From Cellulomonas timonensis (GTDB taxonomy: Bacteria > Actinomycetota > Actinomycetes > Actinomycetales > Cellulomonadaceae): DNA of 64,000 bases. The stretch covers positions 1,033,546 to 1,097,545 of the forward strand of contig NZ_FCOT01000012.1 in the NCBI RefSeq assembly GCF_900046455.1, given 5' to 3'. Below are positions 58,115 through 64,000 of this stretch, one piece after another. Under the pieces are notes generated by a model, which had not been told where the DNA came from, searched no databases, and saw only the letters and a program-made list of their open reading frames with translations. The position numbers were made by a program, and so were the translations under genes. Positions within the stretch are counted from its first letter, which is position 1, and each line of letters opens with the position of its first letter.

Positions 58115-59059
58115 TCAGCCCTTCACGGAGCCCGCGAGCAGGCCCCGCACGAAGAACCGCTGGAGGAGCAGGAACACGATCAGCGGCACGATCATCGCGA
58201 TGAACGCCCCGGCCGACAGCACGTGCCATTGCGCCCCGCGGGTGCCCGCCAGCTCCGCGACCCGGACCGTCAGCGGCGCCACGTCGGGGGACCCGCCCGC
58301 GAACGTGAGGGCCACCAGCAGGTCGTTCCACACCCACAGGAACTGGAAGATGGCGAAGGACGCGATGGCGGGGGTGAGCAGCGGCAGCAGCACCCGGAAG
58401 AAGATCGTCACGTGCCCGGCGCCGTCCACGCGCGCGGCCTCGACCAGCGACGGCGGGATGTCCTTCATGAAGTTGTGCAGCAGGAAGATCGCCAGCGGCA
58501 GCGCGAAGATCGAGTGCGAGAGCCAGATCGTCCAGAACGAGCCCGCGAGCCCCCACTGCACGTACTGGGTGAGCAGCGGGATCAGCGTCACCTGGATGGG
58601 CACCACCTGCAGCGCGAAGACCGCGACGAACAGGATGTTGCGGCCCTTGAAGTCGATCCACGCGAACGCGTACGCCGCCAGCAGCGCCAGCGAGATGGGG
58701 ATGACCACGGCGGGGATGGTGATGACCACCGAGTTCACGAAGAACGTGGAGAACTGGGTGCCGCTGCCGAACAGCACCTCGGTGTAGTTGTCGAGGGTGG
58801 TGGCGGGGTTCTGCAGGAACGTCCACCAGCCCGACGTGCGGATCTCCTGACGGGGCCGGAACGAGGTGAGCAGCAACCCGAATGTGGGGATGGTCCACAG
58901 CACCGCCAGGACGATGGCCAGCAGCGACGTCCAGGGCCGGGCGAGCCGGGCGCGGGCCATGCCGGCCCGCTGGTCCATGCGGCCGAGCCGGCCTGTGCGG
59001 GCCTTGGCGGTGCTGGCGCCGGAGTCGACGAGGGTGGTGGACGGAATCGCGGCAGTCAT
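58115..59059 (-). CDS. Carbohydrate ABC transporter permease, MalG type
   Basis: A 314-residue permease with a basic tail of about 40 residues, six transmembrane helices and the EAA loop VEAARVDGAGHVTIFFRVLLP. It ends in GSVKG. It overlaps the MalF-type gene upstream by 4 bases and is the last gene of the three-gene uptake operon. Confidence 0.9.
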   Translation of the reverse strand: MTAAIPSTTLVDSGASTAKARTGRLGRMDQRAGMARARLARPWTSLLAIVLAVLWTIPTFGLLLTSFRPRQEIRTSGWWTFLQNPATTLDNYTEVLFGSGTQFSTFFVNSVVITIPAVVIPISLALLAAYAFAWIDFKGRNILFVAVFALQVVPIQVTLIPLLTQYVQWGLAGSFWTIWLSHSIFALPLAIFLLHNFMKDIPPSLVEAARVDGAGHVTIFFRVLLPLLTPAIASFAIFQFLWVWNDLLVALTFAGGSPDVAPLTVRVAELAGTRGAQWHVLSAGAFIAMIVPLIVFLLLQRFFVRGLLAGSVKG

Positions 59060-60045
59060 CGGATCTCCTCCGCGATGCGCAGCTGACGGACGTTGTAGAT
59101 GACCAGCGGGATCACCAGGACGAAGAGGATCACCGCGAGGGCGGCGCCGAGTCCCAGGTCGCGGATGCGGAAGCTCTGCACGTAGAACTCGTTCGCGACG
59201 ACGGACGTGCCGAAGTTCCCGCCCGTCATGGTCCGGACGATGTCGAACACCTTCAGCGTGCCCATCGCGATGGTGGTGACCACCACGACCAGGGCCGGGC
59301 GGATGCTCGGCACCGTGATGAAGCGGAACATCTTGGCGCCGTGCAGCCCGTCGAGCCGGGCGGCCTCGACGATGTCGTCGGGGATCGCCTTGATGGCCGC
59401 GGACAGCACCGTCATCGCGAACCCGGTCTGGATCCAGATCATCACCGCGATGAGGAAGAGCGTGTTGGCGGGCTCGCCGAGCAGGAACTGCTGCGGCGGC
59501 AGCCCGAGCCACACGAGGAGCTGGTTGAGGATGCCGATCTGGTTGACGCCGGGCTGGTCGGGCCGGAACTCGTAGACGAACTTCCAGATGATGCCGGCGC
59601 CCACCATGGAGATCGCCATCGGCAGGAAGATCAACGTCTTCGCCAGGTACTCGAACCGGGTCCGGTCCACCAGCACCGCGTAGACCAGGCCGATCAGGGT
59701 GGCCAGCACCGGGACGAGGATCACCCACATCAGGGTGTTGCGGAGCACCGTCTGGAATTGGTCCTCAGAGAAGACCCTGACGTAGTTCTCCAGCCCGACG
59801 AACGCATTGCCCTTGCTGTCGAGCAGTGATCCCCAGATGGTCCGCAGGCCGGGGTACACCAGGCCGAAGCCCAGCCCCAGCACCGTCGGGCCGAGGAACG
59901 CCGCCGCGACCACCCAGCCGGGCACCCGCTTCGGGCGGTCCACCGCCAGCAGGATCGCCCCCATCACCACCACGAACAGCGCGATCGCCACGAACATCAG
60001 GGCGAACTTGTGCCCCGTGGACCCCGCATCGATGAGCCAGTCCAT
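59056..60045 (-). CDS. Carbohydrate ABC transporter permease, MalF type
   Basis: A 329-residue permease with an extra N-terminal helix, a periplasmic loop and the EAA loop VEAARLDGLHGAKMFRFITVP (about 238-258). GGGGAG precedes the ATG at 60045. With the binding protein at 60167-61537 and the MalG-type permease it makes an alpha-glucoside/sugar importer of the CUT1 class; an ATPase is not encoded here. Confidence 0.9.
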   Translation of the reverse strand: MDWLIDAGSTGHKFALMFVAIALFVVVMGAILLAVDRPKRVPGWVVAAAFLGPTVLGLGFGLVYPGLRTIWGSLLDSKGNAFVGLENYVRVFSEDQFQTVLRNTLMWVILVPVLATLIGLVYAVLVDRTRFEYLAKTLIFLPMAISMVGAGIIWKFVYEFRPDQPGVNQIGILNQLLVWLGLPPQQFLLGEPANTLFLIAVMIWIQTGFAMTVLSAAIKAIPDDIVEAARLDGLHGAKMFRFITVPSIRPALVVVVTTIAMGTLKVFDIVRTMTGGNFGTSVVANEFYVQSFRIRDLGLGAALAVILFVLVIPLVIYNVRQLRIAEEIR

Positions 60046-60166
60046 CGCTCCCCGCCTTCCACCGCGTTCAGCCGGGGGCGCCATCGACCCCGGTGGGAAG
60101 GACGAACGTGACGGGCGGCGCCTCGCGGGCCGCCCGTCACGTCCATCCGGTCAGTCGGTCAGTCGG

Positions 60167-61537
60167 TCAGGAACTGGGCCATGAGGCCTCGATCGCGGCG
60201 AGCACGTCCTCGTCGGACTTGTCGCTCGCCACCCAGGCCGTCATCTCGGTCCAGAACGTCCCCGCGCCCACGGCGCCCGGCATCTGGTCCGACCCGTCGA
60301 ACCGGAAGGTGTAGCTCGGGTCGGTGAGCAGCTCGTAGGAGAGCTGGTCGATAGGCGACTGGAGCAGCGACGCGTCAAGCCCGCTGTTGGCGCTGAACCA
60401 TCCCTGGCCGGTCACCGACGCCTTGGCGTTGGCCCACTCCGGGCTGGAGAGGTAGGCGTGGAACGCCTCGACCTCGGGGCGGTCGCTGAACGCGGTCACG
60501 AACTCACCGCCACCGAGCAGCGGCTTGTCGTCGGCGGTCTTGCCCGGAAGGTAGAAGGCGTAGACGTCGCCGTCCTCGGCGACCTCGAGGCTCTCGTCCC
60601 AGTTGGCCTGGTAGAAGTTGGCCGCGCGGTGCAGCCAGCACGTGCCATCCGGGATGCCGTTGGCCGACTCGTTCCACGGCGCCGTGGCGATGGACGTCAC
60701 GCCGCCCAGGCCGCCGTTGACGAACGTGTCGTTCTTGAGGATGTCCCCCACCGTCCCGAGGGCCGCGACGATCTGCGGGTCGTTGAACGGGATCTCGTGG
60801 TTGACCCACTGGTCGTAGACCTCGGGGCCGGCGGTGCGGAGCACCACGTCCTCGACCCAGTCGGTGGCCGGCCAGCCGGTCGCCTCACCGGACTCGATGC
60901 CGGCGCACCACGGGATGGCCCCGTCGTCGGCGATCTGCTGGCTGAGGTCCATCAGCTCGTCCCACGTGGTCGGCACCTCGTAGCCAGCGTCCGCGAACGC
61001 GGACGGGGAGTACCAGACGAAGGACTTCACGTTCGCGCCGAGCGGCGTGGCGTAGAGCTTGCCGTCCACCGTGCCGTAGTCCACCCACTCCGGGGTGTAG
61101 AACTCGTTGGCGTTGGACACGACCGACTCGCCGGCCGGGACCACGACGTCCGGGAAGTCCTCCACGAGCGACTTCAGGAAGCCCGGCTGCGGGATGTACG
61201 CGATGTCCGGGGGGTTCCCGGCGGTGAGGCGGACGGGGAGCTGCGCCTCGAACTCGCGCGAGCCCTCGTACTCGATCTCCGCGCCGGTGCACTCCTCGAA
61301 CGGCGCGTAGGACGCGCGCTGCTCCTCGGCCTCCGGGTCGACGATCGACGTGTACACGCTGATCGTCTTGCCCTCGAGGTCCCCGTACTGCTCGAACTGC
61401 GAGCAGTCGATCGCCGCTGCGGTGTTCTCCCCGTCGGACCCCCCATCGGTGTCCGTGCTGCAGGCCCCCACGAGGATGAGGAGCCCTGCTGCGCTCGCTG
61501 CCGTGATCTGGCTGCGACGCCTGCCCATGCTGTTCAT
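60167..61537 (-). CDS. Carbohydrate ABC transporter solute-binding lipoprotein
   Basis: A 456-residue lipoprotein with a basic N-terminus, hydrophobic core and lipobox VGAC (about 23-26). KTISVYTSIVDPEAEEQRASY, PPDIAYIPQPG, PTTWDELMDLS and the Trp-rich WDES and GTFWTEMTAWV stretches suit an oligosaccharide-binding protein of the alpha-glucoside (AglE-like) group. GGAGGT precedes the ATG. The upstream gap to 61785 contains the GTCAC array at 61663. Confidence 0.9.
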   Translation of the reverse strand: MNSMGRRRSQITAASAAGLLILVGACSTDTDGGSDGENTAAAIDCSQFEQYGDLEGKTISVYTSIVDPEAEEQRASYAPFEECTGAEIEYEGSREFEAQLPVRLTAGNPPDIAYIPQPGFLKSLVEDFPDVVVPAGESVVSNANEFYTPEWVDYGTVDGKLYATPLGANVKSFVWYSPSAFADAGYEVPTTWDELMDLSQQIADDGAIPWCAGIESGEATGWPATDWVEDVVLRTAGPEVYDQWVNHEIPFNDPQIVAALGTVGDILKNDTFVNGGLGGVTSIATAPWNESANGIPDGTCWLHRAANFYQANWDESLEVAEDGDVYAFYLPGKTADDKPLLGGGEFVTAFSDRPEVEAFHAYLSSPEWANAKASVTGQGWFSANSGLDASLLQSPIDQLSYELLTDPSYTFRFDGSDQMPGAVGAGTFWTEMTAWVASDKSDEDVLAAIEASWPSS

Positions 61538-61662
61538 CTGACCTCCACGTCGTCGTGGTCCGCTCCCCGCCAAGACAAAAGGTCCTGGTCGGCGGGCATT
61601 TGCCCTCCGTTGATGGAAGCCCTGCCTGAACCAGGGCGCAACCCCAGAAGGCACCTTGCACG

Positions 61663-61738
61663 GTCACGATTGAGTCACATCAGGACAGAGGCGTCACAGA
61701 CAGGTCACGGCGCCCCCGCGCGGTCACGATCACGTCAC
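61663..61738. repeat. Array of GTCAC-N6-GTCAC direct repeats with 30-bp period
   Basis: GTCAC occurs at 61663, 61674, 61693, 61704, 61723 and 61734. Members of each pair are 11 bases apart and the pairs repeat every 30 bases, so all three pairs lie on nearly the same face of the helix. It lies 126-201 bases upstream of the sugar-binding protein gene, inside the 248-base gap that holds no other gene. It is probably a multimeric regulator site. Confidence 0.65.
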
Positions 61739-61785
61739 GTCTCGCGGGGCGACCCAACGCTTCGGCGCAGGTCAGGAGGCATCTC

Positions 61786-62607
61786 TCACTGGACGCCGGA
61801 CAGCACCCCACGCAGCACGGCGGCCGCGCCGTCGTCGTCGATGGTCCCGGTGACCTCGTCGGCCACGGCCAGCAGCGACTCGGGCGCATGGCCCATCGCG
61901 ACGCCCCGGGCGGCCCAGCGCAGCATCTCCAGGTCGTTCGAGCCGTCGCCCATCGCCACCGTCGCGAACGGCTCGACGCCGAGCGCGCGGCGCAGCTCCT
62001 CGAGCGCGCTGCCCTTGGACACCCCGCCCGGGGTCAGGTCGAGCCACGCCGTCCACCCGACGGCGTAGGACACCTCGTGCAGGCCGACCCGCTCGACGAG
62101 CGCGTGGAACTCCTCCGGTGTGCTCTGCGGGCTGCGGATCACCACTCGGGTGGAGGGCGCGGCGCACAGCTCGTCGAACGAGACGACCTGGTGGTCGCCG
62201 CCCAGCTCCCCGTCGGGGAACGGCGCGCTCACCAGGAACCCGCGCCCCAGGTCCTCGACGGCGTACAGCGCGTCGGGCAGCTCCAGGGACAGCACCCGCA
62301 GGGCGGGCTCCGGGTCGAAGGTGATGGTCTCGGTGAGCTCATAGCCGCCCTCGAGCGACGGGTCGAGGCGCACCGTCACGGCGCCGTTGGACGTGATCGC
62401 CCACCCGGTGTCGATCCCCAGGTCGTGGGCGACCGGGACGGTGGACACCACCGAGCGCCCGGTGGCGAGCACGACATGGGCGCCCGCCTCGACCAGCGCC
62501 GCGACCCCCTGACGCACCGCGGGGGAGATCGTCCCGTCGAAGGACATCAGCGTGCCGTCGATGTCGAGAGCGACGAGCATGCCGTCTGCGGCGCGTGGCT
62601 GGGTCAT
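61786..62607 (-). CDS. HAD-superfamily phosphatase (Cof type)
   Basis: A 273-residue cytoplasmic sugar-phosphatase-like enzyme. Motif I is ALDIDGTL with catalytic Asp residues, motif II is ATGRS, the Lys is in GGVSKGSAL and motif IV is [11 protein letters not shown]. The C2-type cap lies between about 85 and 190. Substrates may be sugar phosphates or flavin precursors. Its ATG overlaps the serS stop by 4 bases, a gene order common in related actinobacteria. Confidence 0.9.
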   Translation of the reverse strand: MTQPRAADGMLVALDIDGTLMSFDGTISPAVRQGVAALVEAGAHVVLATGRSVVSTVPVAHDLGIDTGWAITSNGAVTVRLDPSLEGGYELTETITFDPEPALRVLSLELPDALYAVEDLGRGFLVSAPFPDGELGGDHQVVSFDELCAAPSTRVVIRSPQSTPEEFHALVERVGLHEVSYAVGWTAWLDLTPGGVSKGSALEELRRALGVEPFATVAMGDGSNDLEMLRWAARGVAMGHAPESLLAVADEVTGTIDDDGAAAVLRGVLSGVQ

Positions 62608-63881
62608 CGTGTCACCGGCTCCAGGGTCTCGAGGCCGCCGAGGTACGGGCGCAGCCCTTCGGGCACGCGCACCGAGCCGTCGGGCAGCTGGTGGTTCTCC
62701 AGGATCGCGACGATCCAGCGGGTCGTGGCGAGCGTGCCGTTGAGGGTGGCGACAGGTCGCGTCTCCCCCGTGGCGGTGCGCTCCCGGATGCCCAGGCGGC
62801 GCGCCTGGAACGTGGTGCAGTTGGAGGTCGACGTGAGCTCGAGGTAGCGCTCCTGGGTGGGCAGCCACGCCTCGCAGTCGAACTTGCGGGCCGCGCTCAT
62901 GCCCAGGTCCCCGGCGGCCGTGTCGATCACCCGGTACGGCAGCCCGGCCAGGGCCAGCATCTCCTCTTCCCAGCCGAGGATGCGGCGGTGCTCGTCGGCG
63001 GCGTCCTCGACGGTGGTGTAGCTGAACGCCTCGACCTTGTGGAACTGGTGCACGCGGATGATGCCGCGGGTGTCCTTGCCGTAGGACCCGGCCTCGCGGC
63101 GGTAGCAGGCCGACCATCCGGCGTACCGCAGGGGGCCGTCCGCGAGGTCGAGGATCTCCCCCGAGTGGTACCCGGCCAGCGCGACCTCGCTGGTGCCCAC
63201 CAGGTACAGGTCGTCGGCCTCGAGGTGGTAGATCTCATCGGCGTGGGCGCCGAGGAACCCGGTGCCCGCCATGACCTCGGGCTTGACCAGCGTCGGCGTG
63301 ATCACCGGTGTGAAGCCGTGCGCCAGCGCGCGGTCGACGGCGGCGTTCAGCAGCGCCAGCTCGAGGCGCGCGCCCACGCCGGTCAGGTAGTAGAAGCGGG
63401 CGCCGGAGACCTTGGCGCCGCGCTCGGTGTCGATCGCGGCCAGCATCTCGCCGAGCTCGAGGTGGTCGCGCGGCGTGAAGCCCTCGGCGGCGAAGTCCCG
63501 GGGCGTGCCCTCGTGACGCAGCACGACGTAGTCGTCCTCACCGCCGGCGGGGACGCCGTCCTCGATGATGTTCCCGATGCTGCGCGCGAGCTCCCCAGCG
63601 GCCGTGTCGGCGGCCTCCGCGTCGGCCTGCAGCGCCTTGACCTTCTCGGCGAGCTGCTTCGCGTGTGAGAGCAGCGCCGCCTTCTCCTCGCCCTGCGCGG
63701 ACGCGACCTGCTTGCCGAGGGCCTTCTGCTCGGCGCGCAGCCGCTCGAAGTCCGTGAGGGCGGACCGGCGGCGCGCGTCGGCGTCGAGCACCTGGTCGAC
63801 GAGTCCGGGGTCGTCCCCACGGGCACGCTGGCTGGCACGGACGAGGTCGGGGTCCTCACGGACGAGTCGCAGGTCGATCAC
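62604..63881 (-). CDS. serS: Seryl-tRNA synthetase
   Basis: Charges tRNA-Ser with serine; 425 residues. The N-terminal coiled-coil arm (about 30-100) is followed by the class II core with motif 2 [21 protein letters not shown] and motif 3 [21 protein letters not shown] precedes motif 2. GTG 63881 gives the family's standard start (M-I-D-L-R-L). It lies 7 bases after a TAGGCT -10-like box (63894-63889) and has no ribosome-binding site, so the mRNA may be leaderless; GTG 63887 is the alternative. Two tRNA-Ser genes occur elsewhere in the window. Confidence 0.95.
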   Translation of the reverse strand: MIDLRLVREDPDLVRASQRARGDDPGLVDQVLDADARRRSALTDFERLRAEQKALGKQVASAQGEEKAALLSHAKQLAEKVKALQADAEAADTAAGELARSIGNIIEDGVPAGGEDDYVVLRHEGTPRDFAAEGFTPRDHLELGEMLAAIDTERGAKVSGARFYYLTGVGARLELALLNAAVDRALAHGFTPVITPTLVKPEVMAGTGFLGAHADEIYHLEADDLYLVGTSEVALAGYHSGEILDLADGPLRYAGWSACYRREAGSYGKDTRGIIRVHQFHKVEAFSYTTVEDAADEHRRILGWEEEMLALAGLPYRVIDTAAGDLGMSAARKFDCEAWLPTQERYLELTSTSNCTTFQARRLGIRERTATGETRPVATLNGTLATTRWIVAILENHQLPDGSVRVPEGLRPYLGGLETLEPVTR

Positions 63882-64000
63882 GAGCACGAGCCTATCGACC
63901 CTGCCAGCACCCGGCTCAGCCAGCCACCGCTGTGGGCGGGTCCGGCGGCCGGCGGCGGCTCTCTGCGGGCGGGCGGGGCGAACGCGGGCGGCACTAAGTT

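Overview
The window is very GC-rich DNA (roughly 70% or more) from an actinobacterium. Supporting signs are a Streptomyces-type conservon (histidine kinase, roadblock, DUF742, GTPase), a bacterial proteasome activator ending in GQYL, coenzyme F420-dependent glucose-6-phosphate dehydrogenase, frequent GTG starts, and sugar ABC systems with no ATPase gene of their own. The mix (many GH3 enzymes, ROK regulation, no mycolate or sporulation genes) best suits Micrococcales, perhaps a Cellulomonadaceae relative; this is inference.

Layout. 1-2.5 kb: the end of an iron-box-controlled ABC transporter and a LytTR response regulator. 2.6-12.9 kb, minus strand: a glycosyltransferase, a GtrA-like membrane protein, three GH3 glycosidases (cytoplasmic; membrane-anchored with reversed domain order; lipoprotein) and a small lipoprotein, separated by clear hairpin terminators. 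13.3-33.4 kb, minus strand: a long chain of mostly overlapping genes that looks like one catabolic operon. It starts at a ROK-controlled promoter near 33.46 kb and reads glucosylglycerate-hydrolase-like enzyme, xanthine-dehydrogenase-type molybdenum hydroxylase (three subunits), LLM oxidoreductase, octopine-type dehydrogenase, amidohydrolase, ABC transporter, second amidohydrolase, MFS transporter, glycerate kinase, enolase-superfamily dehydratase, D-2-hydroxyacid dehydrogenase, F420-dependent glucose-6-phosphate dehydrogenase, MobA-like nucleotidyltransferase and XdhC. The divergent ROK regulator is followed by a covalent-FAD oxidase. I regard this locus as the most likely undescribed system here.

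36.2-47.4 kb: three tRNA genes (Arg, Ser, Ser), a GlsB-type membrane protein, an OmpR-type two-component pair facing a redoxin/CcdA/TlpA/DUF305 operon and a CopB-type copper ATPase, a HxlR regulator with its target oxidoreductase, and a ThrE exporter. 47.4-53.9 kb: a PIN protein and the cvnABCD conservon. 54-64 kb: quinone oxidoreductase, AGE epimerase, proteasome activator, EamA exporter, a sugar ABC operon with an unusual GTCAC repeat array upstream, a HAD phosphatase and serS.

Data-integrity warning. Two short stretches, 28302-28505 and about 46675-46760, are Illumina Nextera adapter sequence, not genome. They truncate an LLM oxidoreductase, a molybdenum-hydroxylase FAD subunit and a GNAT acetyltransferase, and contiguity across them is not proven. 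A histidine kinase at 37.2-38.3 kb also carries a frameshift that may be a sequencing error.
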